Assembly: GCA_036504815.1 (NCBI GenBank)
Contig: DASXUN010000012.1
Location: 248,001 to 312,000, forward strand
Source of the DNA: Gemmatimonadaceae bacterium
GTDB taxonomy: Bacteria > Gemmatimonadota > Gemmatimonadetes > Gemmatimonadales > Gemmatimonadaceae
Length of the DNA stretch: 64,000 bases
Reading direction: 5' to 3'
Shown: piece by piece, positions 38,692-47,760 of the stretch
How the letters are laid out: each line of letters begins with the position of its first letter
Position numbering within the stretch: position 1 is the first letter of the stretch
Notes under the pieces: model-generated
Told to the model about the DNA's origin: nothing
Seen by the model: the letters and a program-made list of their open reading frames with translations, nothing else
Databases searched by the model: none
Program-made: the position numbers and the translations under genes

Positions 38692-39992
38692 GCGCGGGCC
38701 CCGGCTCGCGGTCGTGGATGGAGCGGGCGGCCCGGGTCATTCCGGGCGGCGTCAGTTCGCCCGTGCGCGCCTTCAAGTCCGTCGGCGGCACGCCGCTTGT
38801 CTATCGGCGGGGCGACGGGGCATACCTCGAGGACGTGGACGGGCGCCGCTACGTCGATTTCGTCTGCTCGTGGGGGCCGCTGATCCTCGGGCACGCCCAC
38901 GCGACCGTCCGTGAGGCCATTGTCCGGGCCGTGGAGAAGGGCACGTCATTTGGAGCGCCCGGGGAGACGGAAATCGAACTCGCCGAACGCATCACCGGCG
39001 CGTATCCAGGTCTCGAGCAGGTTCGGTTCGTGTCGTCCGGCACCGAAGCGGTGATGAGCGCCATTCGTGTGGCGCGCGGCTTCACCGGGCGCGACAAGAT
39101 CGTGAAGTTCTCGGGCTGCTACCACGGCCATGCCGACCACCTGCTCGTCGCGGCGGGATCCGGGCTCGTGACCTTCGGCCATCCGTCGTCGGCGGGCGTC
39201 CCCGAGGCGTTCGTGGGTGAGACCATCGTGCTGCCGCTCGACGACGAGGCGCGCGTGATCGACCTGCTGCGGCGCGACGGCGACCGCATCGCGGCCGTGA
39301 TCATCGAGCCGGTGCCGGCCAACAACGGCCTCCTGCTGCAGCGCCCCGAGTTCCTCGCGACCCTGCGCGAGGAGACCCGGCGCGCCGGCACGGTGCTGAT
39401 CTTCGACGAAGTGATCAGCGGCTTCCGCGTGGCACGCGGCGGCGCGGCGGAGCGGTTTGGCATTGTCCCCGACTTGGCCACGTTCGGGAAGATCATCGGC
39501 GGCGGACTGCCGGTGGGCGCATTTGGCGGCCGGCGCGACATCATGCAGTGCCTCGCACCGATCGGTCCGGTGTATCAGGCAGGAACCCTTTCAGGAAACG
39601 CCGTCGCGATGGCCGCCGGCTTGACCACACTGAGGCTGCTCGACGAACAGCAGGCGTGGCCGGCCCTCGAGACCTTGGGCAATGCGCTGGAAGAGGCGGT
39701 GCGCCCCGTGCTGGCGGCCGCGCCGATCCCGGCGCAGTTCGGACGGCTGGGATCTCTCTTCTGGCTCTACCTGGACGAGGGACCGCTTCCGCGCTCGGCC
39801 GAGGCGGTCAGCAGCACCGCCGGAGTGCGGTACGGGCCGGTCTTCCACGCCCTCCTGGATCGCGGCATTGCATTGGCGCCGTCGGCGTATGAGGTAGGTT
39901 TCCTATCGTTGGCCCACGACCGGGGACACCTCCGCCAGTTGGCGGAGGCACTCTCGGAAGCGCTGTCCCCGGCCCTGCTCCCCACGGCATGA
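38688..39992 (+). CDS. hemL: glutamate-1-semialdehyde 2,1-aminomutase
   Basis: PLP enzyme that turns glutamate semialdehyde into 5-aminolevulinate, the step after hemA. 434 residues. VIPGGVSSPVRAF at the start, SGTEAVMSAIRVAR, CYHGHAD, and FGKIIGGGLPVGAFGG with PLP lysine 268. The GTG at 38688 forms a GTGA junction with hemB; a second GTG two codons earlier is possible. It overlaps the embedded kinase by 4 bases. Confidence 0.97.
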   Translation: MSAGPGSRSWMERAARVIPGGVSSPVRAFKSVGGTPLVYRRGDGAYLEDVDGRRYVDFVCSWGPLILGHAHATVREAIVRAVEKGTSFGAPGETEIELAERITGAYPGLEQVRFVSSGTEAVMSAIRVARGFTGRDKIVKFSGCYHGHADHLLVAAGSGLVTFGHPSSAGVPEAFVGETIVLPLDDEARVIDLLRRDGDRIAAVIIEPVPANNGLLLQRPEFLATLREETRRAGTVLIFDEVISGFRVARGGAAERFGIVPDLATFGKIIGGGLPVGAFGGRRDIMQCLAPIGPVYQAGTLSGNAVAMAAGLTTLRLLDEQQAWPALETLGNALEEAVRPVLAAAPIPAQFGRLGSLFWLYLDEGPLPRSAEAVSSTAGVRYGPVFHALLDRGIALAPSAYEVGFLSLAHDRGHLRQLAEALSEALSPALLPTA

Positions 39993-41080
39993 TCCTGCCC
40001 TCCCAGCGCCGTCGTGTGCGCACCATGCAGATCGGCTTCCTCGTGCTGCTCGCCACGACGAGCGCGCAGCTCGCGTGGTGGCTGTACGACCAGGTGGCCT
40101 ACTCCCGCGAGATGCAGCGCCGCATCGAGGCCACCCTGCAGGCCGACCTCGCGCAGGCGGGGGCGCTGCTGCGCGCCGGCGTCCCGCGCGACTCGCTGAC
40201 CGTGCTCTTCCCGACGCTCGACATCGGGGCGGTTCAGGTCACGCTCCGTCCGGCGACAACCGAGAGCCTGCGGCTCGAGCGCGCCCGCCGGCTGAACCGC
40301 TACGCGTGGGAGGGCGGGTTCTTCATGCTCGTGCTGGTCGCCTCGATGTACGTGGTGCACCGGTCGCTGCTCGAGCAGGCCGAGCTCCACCATCGGCAGG
40401 AGGGGTTTCTGGCGTCGGTGTCGCATGAGCTGAAGAGTCCGCTCGCGTCGCTGCGCCTGTCGGCGGAGACGCTCGCCCTGCGCAATCCCGATCCGCAGCG
40501 TCGCCTGGAACTGGTGCACCGCCAGATCCAGGACCTGACGCGCCTCGAACGGCTGATCGGCAACATCCTCGACACGTCGCGCCTCTCGCAACCGTCGCTG
40601 CGCTCCGCGCCCGAGGCGCTGTCGCTGGCGAATGAGTCGCAGCATGCCATCGACGAGATCTCGTTCCACGCGAGCGAGACCAAGACGGCGGTGCGCGCCA
40701 GCATCGCCGACGACCTGATGATCTTCGCCGACCGTGACGCGGTGCGCACGGTGCTGCGCAACCTGCTGCACAACGCCATGCGCGCCGCGGAGGGTGGCAC
40801 GGTGACCGTCGCCGCCGCCGTCGAGGATGGCCAGGCGCTGCTGCGCGTCTCCGACGACGGCATTGGCTTTCCGCCCGAGCTCGGCCAGAAGATCTTCGGG
40901 AAGTTCTACCGGCTGGACGACGAACGTCACACGGGACGGAGCGGCACGGGGCTTGGCCTGTACCTCGTCCGGCGGCTCGTCGAACTCGACGGCGGCACGG
41001 TGCGCGCGCACAGCGACGGCCCCGGTCGCGGCGCTGTCTTCACGGTCCACTGGCCCCTCGCCCCCCACGAACACGCATGA
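39989..41080 (+). CDS. sensor histidine kinase embedded in the heme operon
   Basis: 363 residues. Helix at about 14-32, a periplasmic loop of about 80 residues (QADLAQAGALLRAGVPRDSL, TVLFPTLDIGAVQV), second helix at about 108-125, then HisKA with SVSHELKSPLASL (histidine 146) and HATPase (NLLHNAM, DDGIGF, SGTGLGLYLV). The periplasmic loop has no obvious known fold. It overlaps hemL upstream and the regulator downstream by 4 bases each, so it is made with the heme enzymes; a porphyrin, heme, iron or redox signal is a reasonable guess but not shown. Confidence 0.92.
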   Translation: MILPSQRRRVRTMQIGFLVLLATTSAQLAWWLYDQVAYSREMQRRIEATLQADLAQAGALLRAGVPRDSLTVLFPTLDIGAVQVTLRPATTESLRLERARRLNRYAWEGGFFMLVLVASMYVVHRSLLEQAELHHRQEGFLASVSHELKSPLASLRLSAETLALRNPDPQRRLELVHRQIQDLTRLERLIGNILDTSRLSQPSLRSAPEALSLANESQHAIDEISFHASETKTAVRASIADDLMIFADRDAVRTVLRNLLHNAMRAAEGGTVTVAAAVEDGQALLRVSDDGIGFPPELGQKIFGKFYRLDDERHTGRSGTGLGLYLVRRLVELDGGTVRAHSDGPGRGAVFTVHWPLAPHEHA

Positions 41081-41799
41081 AGGATCCCACCGCCCACCTG
41101 CTCCTCGTCGAGGACGAACCCAACCTCGCCCGCGGCATTCGCGAGAACCTCGAAGCCGAAGGGTACGCCGTCGAAGTCGTGATGGACGGCCGCGTGGCCC
41201 TCGACCGCGTGCTGGCGCGCGAGTACGGCCTCGTCATCCTCGACGTGATGCTCCCCTCGATTGACGGGTTCGCCGTCTGCGAAGCCATGCGCCGCGAGGG
41301 GCGCGACACTCCCGTGCTCTTCCTGACCGCGCGCGGCGGCCCGGATGACCGCATTCGGGGCCTCGCCGTCGGCGGGGACGATTACCTCCCCAAGCCGTTC
41401 CAGTTGCGCGAGCTGCTGCTGCGCGTTGCGGCCATCCTGCGCCGCCGCATGCGCTACGACGCCATCACGGCGCGCGAGCCGGTGGTGCGCTTCGGCGGCA
41501 ACGAGTTCGACTTCCGGAGCTTCCGCGGCCGGTCGCACGACGGCAACGAGCAGTTTCTCACCCAGAAGGAAGCCATGATTCTCAAGGTGCTCGTCGAGCG
41601 CGAAGGGCAGGTGGTGTGGCGTGACGACATCCTCGACCTCGTCTGGGGCGAGGATGTCCTCCCCTCGACCCGCACGATCGACAACTTCATCGTCCGCCTC
41701 CGCAAGCGGTTCGAGCCGGACCCCGAGCAGCCCCGTCACTTTCACACGGTGCGCGGCATCGGCTACCGGTTCACGAAGCAACCGACGGAGGGGGCGTGA
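41077..41799 (+). CDS. OmpR-type response regulator embedded in the heme operon
   Basis: 240 residues. Receiver with LLVEDEPN, D56 in VILDVMLPS, and the DDYLPKPFQ lysine; C-terminal OmpR winged helix (LTQKEAMILKVLVEREGQVV, RTIDNFIVRLRKRFEP, VRGIGYRF). Cognate partner of the preceding kinase by ATGA overlap and it overlaps hemE the same way. Likely autoregulates the operon or controls heme-related genes; no target is proven. Confidence 0.95.
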   Translation: MKDPTAHLLLVEDEPNLARGIRENLEAEGYAVEVVMDGRVALDRVLAREYGLVILDVMLPSIDGFAVCEAMRREGRDTPVLFLTARGGPDDRIRGLAVGGDDYLPKPFQLRELLLRVAAILRRRMRYDAITAREPVVRFGGNEFDFRSFRGRSHDGNEQFLTQKEAMILKVLVEREGQVVWRDDILDLVWGEDVLPSTRTIDNFIVRLRKRFEPDPEQPRHFHTVRGIGYRFTKQPTEGA

Positions 41800-42815
41800 G
41801 CACGCTGCTGCTGGAGGCGCTGCGCGGCCGGCCCACACCGCGGCGCCCGCTCTGGATCATGCGACAGGCGGGACGCTACCTGCCCGAATACCGCGCCCTG
41901 CGGGAGAGGCACTCGTTCGAGGAGCTGTCGGGCAGCGCGGAGCTCAGCGCCGAAGTGACCTTGCAGCCGGTGCGCCGCTTCGCCCTCGACGCGGCCATCA
42001 TCTTTGCCGACATCATGAGCCCGATGGCCGCCCTCGGCGTGCCCGTGCGGTTCAATCCCGGGCCGGTCATCGCCGATCCCGTGCGCACGATCGCGGACGT
42101 CGAAGCCCTGCGCTCGCCGGCGGCCGGCGAGATCGCGCCCGAAGTGATGACGGCGCTGCGCCTCGTGCGCGCCGAGCTGCCCGCGGACCAGGCGCTGCTC
42201 GGCTTCGCCGGCGCGCCGTGGACGCTGGCGGCGTATCTCGTGCAGGGCAAGGGCGCCCCGGGCTTCCCCGCCCTGCGCGCGCTCGCCGCCCGCGACCCCG
42301 GACTGCTCGACGCCTTGATGTCCCGCCTCACGGATCTCGTCGTCGCCTACCTGCACGAGCAGGTCGCCGCCGGCGCCGATGCCGTGCAGCTGTTCGACAC
42401 GTGGGCCGGTGTGCTCTCGCCGGCGCGATGGTCCGAATTGGTCCGGCCGCATCTCGTGCGCCTGCTCCACGAGACCGCCGGCCTCGGCGTGCCCCGCATC
42501 CTGTTCGTGCAGGACGCCTCGCACCTCGTCCCCAGCTACGCCGCGCTTCGCTCGGAAGCACTCGCGGTCGATTGGCGGGAGGACCTCGCGAGCCTGCGTG
42601 AGTTCGTCGGTCCGGAGCGCGGCCTGCAGGGGAACCTGGACCCCGCCTTTCTCGTTGCCGGTCCGGAAGCCACGCAAGTCGAGGCCCGGGCCCTGCTCGC
42701 CCGAGTCCCCGCGCGCGGACACGTCGTCAACCTCGGGCACGGCATCACGCCCGACGCCCCCCTGGAAAGCGTGCAGGCGCTCATCGACGTCGTGCACGCG
42801 GAGCAGCTGCCATGA
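41796..42815 (+). CDS. hemE: uroporphyrinogen decarboxylase
   Basis: Removes four carboxyls from uroporphyrinogen III to give coproporphyrinogen III. 339 residues, full length, cofactor-free family. RRPLWIMRQAGRYLPEYR is the N-terminal signature; FADIMSPMAALG, GFAGAPWTLAAYLVQG, and GNLDPAFL follow in the usual order. It starts with GTG overlapping the regulator's stop as GTGA and ends with an ATGA overlap into hemN. Confidence 0.97.
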   Translation: MSTLLLEALRGRPTPRRPLWIMRQAGRYLPEYRALRERHSFEELSGSAELSAEVTLQPVRRFALDAAIIFADIMSPMAALGVPVRFNPGPVIADPVRTIADVEALRSPAAGEIAPEVMTALRLVRAELPADQALLGFAGAPWTLAAYLVQGKGAPGFPALRALAARDPGLLDALMSRLTDLVVAYLHEQVAAGADAVQLFDTWAGVLSPARWSELVRPHLVRLLHETAGLGVPRILFVQDASHLVPSYAALRSEALAVDWREDLASLREFVGPERGLQGNLDPAFLVAGPEATQVEARALLARVPARGHVVNLGHGITPDAPLESVQALIDVVHAEQLP

Positions 42816-44227
42816 CCGCCCCCCATCGCGATCGTCCCGTCGATCGGGCCGCCACCGCCGACCTCCTCGCGCGGCACGATGTCTCCGGCCCGCGCTACAC
42901 CAGCTATCCCACCGCCGTCGAGTTCGGCGACGGCGTCACCGCCGACGATTATGAACGGCGCCTCGCCGCGGCCAACGCACTCGGTCCGGATGCGCCGCTC
43001 TCGCTGTACGTGCACCTGCCGTTCTGCCAGGAGCGTTGCCTCTTCTGCGGCTGCCACGTGATCATCACCAGGCATCGCGAGGTCGCCGCGCCGTACCTCG
43101 ATCTGCTAAAGCGCGAAGTCACGATGCTGGCCGAGCGGCTGCCCAACCGGCGCCGCTTCGCGCAGCTGCACCTCGGCGGCGGCACTCCCACGTACTACGA
43201 GCCGGCGCAGCTCACCGACTTCCTGCAGCATCTCCTGCGCCACTTCGAACCGCTCCCCGGCGCGGAACTCGCGCTGGAAGTCGATCCGCGCGTCACGACC
43301 ATCGCGCACCTCGACGCGCTCGCCGACCTCGGATTCAATCGCGTCTCGATGGGCGTCCAGGACCTGACACCCGTGGTGCAGGAGGCGATCGGGCGCATCC
43401 AGACGCTGGAACAGACCCGTCGGCTCATCGACCACGCCCGCTCGCGCGGCTTTCGCGGCATCAACGTCGATCTCATCTACGGCCTGCCGCTGCAGACCGA
43501 GGAGACCTTCGAGCAGACGGTCAATGCCGTCATCGGGCTCGGCGTTGACCGCGCCGCGGTCTACTCGTTCGCCTTCGTGCCGTGGGTGCGGGGCCACCAG
43601 AAGAAGCTCGAGGAGTCCGACTTCCCCGACGCGGCCACCAAGCTCCGCCTCTTCGCCATCGCCCGGGAGCGCTTCCTGCAGGCGGGATACGAGCCCATCG
43701 GCATGGACCACTTCGCCAAGCCGGACGACGAGTTGGGGCGGGCGAAGCACGAGGGACGCCTGCGCCGGAACTTCCAGGGCTACGCGGTGATCCCCGGCGA
43801 CGACGTGATCGGCCTCGGCATCTCGGCCATCGGCGACGTGCGCGGCGCGTACGTACAGAACGAGAAGAAGCTCTCGACGTACGAGGAATCGCTGGCCGCC
43901 GGACGCCTCCCCGTCGCGCGCGGCGTCGCCCGCAGCGACGACGACGACATCCGCCGCACCGTGATCCACGAGTTGATGTGCAACTTCGGCGTCGACATCC
44001 CCGCCATCGAACGCCAATACGCGATTTCGTTCGCGGCGTACTTCGCCGACGACCTGCGGCAGCTCGATGCCCACGTGCAGGATGGCCTCGCCGTCGTCAC
44101 GCCGACGCGCATCGCGGTCACGCCGGTCGGCGAGCTCATCGTGCGCAACATCGCCATGTGCTTCGACCGGTACATGCGCGAAAAGCACGCCGCCGACGCC
44201 AAGCCAGTGTTCAGCCGCACGGTGTGA
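42812..44227 (+). CDS. hemN: oxygen-independent coproporphyrinogen III dehydrogenase
   Basis: Radical SAM enzyme that oxidatively decarboxylates coproporphyrinogen III to protoporphyrinogen IX without oxygen. 471 residues, the true HemN size rather than the shorter HemW. YVHLPFCQERCLFCGC carries the CxxxCxxCxC cluster motif, GGGTPTYY the SAM site. With ferrochelatase it marks the classical protoporphyrin route. The stop shares a base with hemY. Confidence 0.96.
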   Translation: MTAPHRDRPVDRAATADLLARHDVSGPRYTSYPTAVEFGDGVTADDYERRLAAANALGPDAPLSLYVHLPFCQERCLFCGCHVIITRHREVAAPYLDLLKREVTMLAERLPNRRRFAQLHLGGGTPTYYEPAQLTDFLQHLLRHFEPLPGAELALEVDPRVTTIAHLDALADLGFNRVSMGVQDLTPVVQEAIGRIQTLEQTRRLIDHARSRGFRGINVDLIYGLPLQTEETFEQTVNAVIGLGVDRAAVYSFAFVPWVRGHQKKLEESDFPDAATKLRLFAIARERFLQAGYEPIGMDHFAKPDDELGRAKHEGRLRRNFQGYAVIPGDDVIGLGISAIGDVRGAYVQNEKKLSTYEESLAAGRLPVARGVARSDDDDIRRTVIHELMCNFGVDIPAIERQYAISFAAYFADDLRQLDAHVQDGLAVVTPTRIAVTPVGELIVRNIAMCFDRYMREKHAADAKPVFSRTV

Positions 44228-45597
44228 TGCGCCCGCACGTCGTCGTAATCGGCGGCGGCATCACGGGGCTGTCCGCCGCGTGGACGGTCGCGCGCCTTGG
44301 CGCCGGCCTGCCGGACGGCGCGGACGTCACCCTGCTCGAGCGCGACGCCGAGCCCGGCGGCAAGGCCCGCACCCATCGCGACGGCGACTGGCTCGCCGAG
44401 GGTGGCCCTGGCGGGTTTCTGTCCGGCCGTCCCGCCATCGAACGGATCATTGAAGACGCCGGACTGGCCGGCGAGGTGATCACCGCCGATGCCGCGGCCG
44501 CACGACGCTTCGTCTACTTCAACGGGGCGCTGCGGCGCGTCGTGGCGACTCCCGTGGGACTCGTGCGGGCGGGGCTGCTCGACGTGCGTGGGGCCGCGCG
44601 CCTGTGCGGCGAACCGTTCATCGCCACCCGGCGATCAGGGCCCGAGGAAACCGTGTGGGAGTTCGCGGCGCGCCGCATCGGCGCGCAGGCGGCCGACCGG
44701 TTGGTGGCGCCCATGACGCTCGGCATCTACGCGGGCGACGCACGGCAGCTCTCGCTTCCGTCGGCCTTTCCGCGAATGGCCGCGCTCGAAGCGGAGCATG
44801 GCTCGCTGGTGCGAGGGCTGATCGCCAAGCGCGGCCGGATGGCCACGGGAACGTTGACGACCCTGCGACGCGGCCTGCAGACGCTTCCCCACACGCTCGC
44901 CGCGCGCGGCCGGTTCACCACCCGCACGGGAGCGCCGGCACTGGCGATTTCGCGCGATCACGCCGGCTGGCGCGTCCCCATCGCGGGCGACGAGGCGTTG
45001 CGCGCCGATGCCCTGATCGTGGCGACCGAAGCCTGGGCCGCCGCGCCGCTCCTCTCGGCGGTCGCGCCCGAAGCGTCGGCGGCGCTGAACAGCATCTACT
45101 GCCCGCCGGTCACCGTGGTCACGCTCGGCTTTCCCCACCACGCGGCCGGAGGGGTTCCACTGGGCTTTGGCGTCCTCATCACGCGCGGCGAAGGCCTGCG
45201 CGCGCTCGGCAATCTCTGGGACTCGCACTTCTTCCCCTCCCGCAGCCCGTCTGGCCACCTGTTGCTGCGCGCGATGCTCGGCGGCGCGGTGGATCCCGCG
45301 GCCGGTGCCCTCGATGATGACGCAGCCATCGCGCTCGTGCGCGAGGAGATGCGGCGCATGTACGGCACGGAGGCGGCGCCGGCATTTGCGCACGTCACGC
45401 GATGGGCGCGCGCCATTCCGCAATACACGCTCGGTCACGCGACGCGCGTTCGAACCATTCGCGATGCGATCGCGGTGCACGGCGGCCTGTATGTCGCCGG
45501 CTCCGCGCTCGACGGCGTGGCCTTCGCGGATGCCGCGGCGAGCGGCGTGACCGCCGCCGAAGCCGCGGTGGAACGCCTGCGCGCCATCAGCGGCTGA
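44227..45597 (+). CDS. hemY: protoporphyrinogen oxidase (FAD, HemY type)
   Basis: FAD enzyme of the amine-oxidase fold that oxidises protoporphyrinogen IX to protoporphyrin IX with oxygen. 456 residues. VVVIGGGITGLSAAW is the FAD loop, ERDAEPGGKARTH follows, and the C-terminus has the closing FAD motif GLYVAGSALDGVAFADAAASG. The ATG at 44227 in a TGATG junction sets the start. Last gene of the heme cluster; pairing an anaerobic HemN with an oxygen-using HemY is common. Confidence 0.93.
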   Translation: MRPHVVVIGGGITGLSAAWTVARLGAGLPDGADVTLLERDAEPGGKARTHRDGDWLAEGGPGGFLSGRPAIERIIEDAGLAGEVITADAAAARRFVYFNGALRRVVATPVGLVRAGLLDVRGAARLCGEPFIATRRSGPEETVWEFAARRIGAQAADRLVAPMTLGIYAGDARQLSLPSAFPRMAALEAEHGSLVRGLIAKRGRMATGTLTTLRRGLQTLPHTLAARGRFTTRTGAPALAISRDHAGWRVPIAGDEALRADALIVATEAWAAAPLLSAVAPEASAALNSIYCPPVTVVTLGFPHHAAGGVPLGFGVLITRGEGLRALGNLWDSHFFPSRSPSGHLLLRAMLGGAVDPAAGALDDDAAIALVREEMRRMYGTEAAPAFAHVTRWARAIPQYTLGHATRVRTIRDAIAVHGGLYVAGSALDGVAFADAAASGVTAAEAAVERLRAISG

Positions 45598-45656
45598 CGC
45601 GCAGGAACCGGCTACCGCAAGAGCCGGCTAACACAGAATTCAGTGACCGCAAGTAA

Positions 45657-45689
45657 CCGGAAGGCCGCCTCCAAGCAGCGGCCTCCCGG
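45657..45689 (+). terminator. candidate terminator of the heme operon
   Basis: CCGG-AA-GGCCGC pairs with GCGGCC-TC-CCGG around a 9-base loop, 60 bases after the hemY stop. No T-run follows; a repeat island begins immediately after. Confidence 0.4.
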
Positions 45690-45757
45690 TCATCGCTCAT
45701 CGGAATCGGTTAATCGCAATCCCAAATCCCAATCCGAATTCCCAATCCTCAATCAGC
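45690..45757. repeat. heptad repeat island A
   Basis: Degenerate units with a 7-base period (for example CTCATCG, GAATCGG, TTAATCG, CAATCCC, AAATCCC) fill the space between the ends of hemY and the Spy-like gene. At least nine units keep register. See the findings for the four related islands. Confidence 0.75.
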
Positions 45758-45759
45758 CG

Positions 45760-46509
45760 TCACCAAGGGATGTTGTCCTCAGGCGGCACCGGTGGCTGCT
45801 GCGCATTGGGTGGACGGACGCCCTGGCGCGGGAGGCGCTGCCCCTGAGGGATGCCGGCCCCCGCCCGACCGGCGCCGGGTCCGATGCCAGGACCCATCCC
45901 CGGCCCCATGCCCTCGCCCATTCCGGGACGCAGGGCGCCGGCGCCCGGGCCCGCCATCCCACGGCGGACTGCCTGGGCGCGGACTTCATCCATCCGGCGG
46001 CGCATCTGTTCCTGCATGCCAAGGAAACGCGCCCGCTGCATGGGCGTGAGGTAGCCCGCCATCTCCTTCTGTTCCTGCTCCACCAGTTCGAACCGCTGCC
46101 GCTGGATCTGCAGCATCCGGTCAAGCGCGGTCGAAACCTTGGCCTGGTTCATCGTATCGCCCGCAATCAGGAGGTCGCGCATCCCCATCCGCGCGTCACG
46201 CTCCTGCTCCACGAGCAAGCGTCGCCGTTCCTCGAACTTCCGGTTCGTCGCCTGCAGCTTCGCAAACTGGTCATCGGTCAGCTGCAGCTGGTTTCTCAAC
46301 TGATTGGCGATACGGTTGCGGATCTGCTGCTCCAGCTGGGCACGATCCATCTGGCCGGCCATCATCTGCCGGCGCGCCTCCGGCTGGGCCGCCGCCGCAT
46401 TGCCCGCCGGCGCCGGCGCGGGTTTCGGCTGTGCCGCCGGCGGATTCTGGGCCAGCGCCGCGCCGGTGACGAGTCCCAGCGCGAGTGCTACGCGAACGAC
46501 CTGCTTCAT
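45760..46509 (-). CDS. Spy/LTxxQ-like periplasmic protein with Gly-Pro-Met tail
   Basis: 249 residues. Signal peptide about 1-20 (GLVTGAALAQ), an Ala/Pro linker, then a helical domain (about 45-175) with LQLTDDQFAKLQATNRKFEERR and LTPMQRARFLGMQEQMRRR, two LTxxQ-type motifs of the Spy/CpxP/ZraP/CnrX fold. The tail has GMGPGMGPGIGPGAG repeats. It overlaps the anti-sigma gene by 4 bases, like the periplasmic sensor CnrX beside its ECF system, so it may sense unfolded protein or metal and feed the anti-sigma factor. Confidence 0.82.
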   Translation of the reverse strand: MKQVVRVALALGLVTGAALAQNPPAAQPKPAPAPAGNAAAAQPEARRQMMAGQMDRAQLEQQIRNRIANQLRNQLQLTDDQFAKLQATNRKFEERRRLLVEQERDARMGMRDLLIAGDTMNQAKVSTALDRMLQIQRQRFELVEQEQKEMAGYLTPMQRARFLGMQEQMRRRMDEVRAQAVRRGMAGPGAGALRPGMGEGMGPGMGPGIGPGAGRAGAGIPQGQRLPRQGVRPPNAQQPPVPPEDNIPW

Positions 46510-47096
46510 AGCGTCTTTCCTCCTTCATTCATCGCGATGACTGGCGTCACCGACTCAGGATCAGTACTGGGCAGGCTCCGGACGGAATCCATCTGCCCCA
46601 ACAACGTCTGCAACTCCTCGAGCGTCAGGTCCGACAATCCGCCGCCGAACGTGATGCCATCTCCCGCTGCTCCCGCCGCCGGCGACACCGTGGACTCCGA
46701 CGGGGTCGCGAGCCGCACGTACGACGAGTCCGCCACGCGCACGCCCGTCTCCGTCACGCTGCTTCGCCAGAAGAGGCCGCCGCCGGCCACCAGGAGCAGC
46801 CCGGCCGCCGTCGCGTACTGCCAGAGGTGCCGACGGAGCGGCGCGCGCACGATGCCCAGGGCCCTGGGCGCGGCCGTTGGCGGTGCCGGCAGCGCGCTGA
46901 CGATGGCGGCGACGTCGATGCGGGGCGCCGCGAGCGCGAGCCCCGCCCGCACCTGGGCAAGCAACGCCAATTCGGCGCGGCACGACGCACAAACCGCGAG
47001 GTGCGACCCCACCCGGGTGGCATCTTCCGCCGCGAGCGCGCCCAAGGCGTAGTCGGGGAGCAGGTCGCGCATCAGTTCATCATGGCAGTCAGTCAT
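46506..47096 (-). CDS. membrane anti-sigma factor with zinc-finger domain
   Basis: 196 residues. N-terminal anti-sigma zinc domain with CHDELMRDLLPDYALGAL and HLAVCASC (HxxxCxxC), one membrane helix at about 92-108 (ATAAGLLLVAGGGLFW), and an exported tail. It should bind the upstream ECF sigma factor and release it on an envelope signal. It overlaps the sigma gene by 8 bases. Confidence 0.92.
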   Translation of the reverse strand: MTDCHDELMRDLLPDYALGALAAEDATRVGSHLAVCASCRAELALLAQVRAGLALAAPRIDVAAIVSALPAPPTAAPRALGIVRAPLRRHLWQYATAAGLLLVAGGGLFWRSSVTETGVRVADSSYVRLATPSESTVSPAAGAAGDGITFGGGLSDLTLEELQTLLGQMDSVRSLPSTDPESVTPVIAMNEGGKTL

Positions 47097-47646
47097 CGCT
47101 CAAGTACTCCTTCACCGCGCGCATCGCATTGTGGTAATGCACCCGGCACGCGCCTTCCGTGCTTCCCACCAGCTTCGCGATCTCCGTGTATGGCAGCCCT
47201 TCCGTCACGCGCAGCGTGAACACCTCCCGCTGCAGTCCGGAGAGCCGCGCCACCGCCTGCCGTACGCGCGCGTGCGTTTCGTCCGCCACCATCCCGTCGA
47301 GCGCGTCGTACTCCTGCACTGCATGCCCTTCGTCAAGCTCCACCTGGTTCCGCTGTCGGCGCTCGGCCCGTTGCCGGTCAAGCACGAGGCGCTTGAGGAT
47401 GGTGAAGAGCCAGGTGCGCAATGAACTGTCAGACCGGAACGTGTCGATGGCGCCGAACGCCCGCACAAACGTGTCCTGCACCAGTTCCTCCAGCCCATCC
47501 CGCACGCCCTGCGCCGCGGCGTACCGGGCGAGCGACTGCGCGTGCCGGGTCACGATCTCGCTCGCCGCCCGCTGATCGCCCCGTTGCCACCGGGCGATCA
47601 ACTCCACATCCAGATGGGCGTCTGTCTCGCGGCTCGATTCGCTCAT
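47089..47646 (-). CDS. ECF-type RNA polymerase sigma factor
   Basis: 185 residues. Region 2 (ARYAAAQGVRDGLEELVQD, TFVRAFGAIDTFRSDSSLRT, WLFTILKRLVLDRQR) and region 4 (RLSGLQREVFTLRVTEGLPY, TEIAKLVGSTEGACRVHYHN). First gene of a three-gene unit with the anti-sigma factor and the Spy-like protein, so it likely drives its own operon and an envelope-stress regulon. A GAAC/GTC pair upstream is not spaced well enough to call a promoter. Confidence 0.94.
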   Translation of the reverse strand: MSESSRETDAHLDVELIARWQRGDQRAASEIVTRHAQSLARYAAAQGVRDGLEELVQDTFVRAFGAIDTFRSDSSLRTWLFTILKRLVLDRQRAERRQRNQVELDEGHAVQEYDALDGMVADETHARVRQAVARLSGLQREVFTLRVTEGLPYTEIAKLVGSTEGACRVHYHNAMRAVKEYLSDD

Positions 47647-47760
47647 GCGCTCACCACCTTGGACTCCGCAATCCGCATTTCGTTAATTCGGCAGGGTTGA
47701 CGCCGCCCGTCTCCCGGTTCACCATCCGAGGGTCCCGCTCGCCACGCGTGCCCATCAACC

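Noticed and set aside
47650-47760. ECF-type promoter upstream of the sigma factor
   Set aside because: GAAC and GTC elements are present but with 15 bases between them rather than the usual 16-17, and other placements are equally poor.
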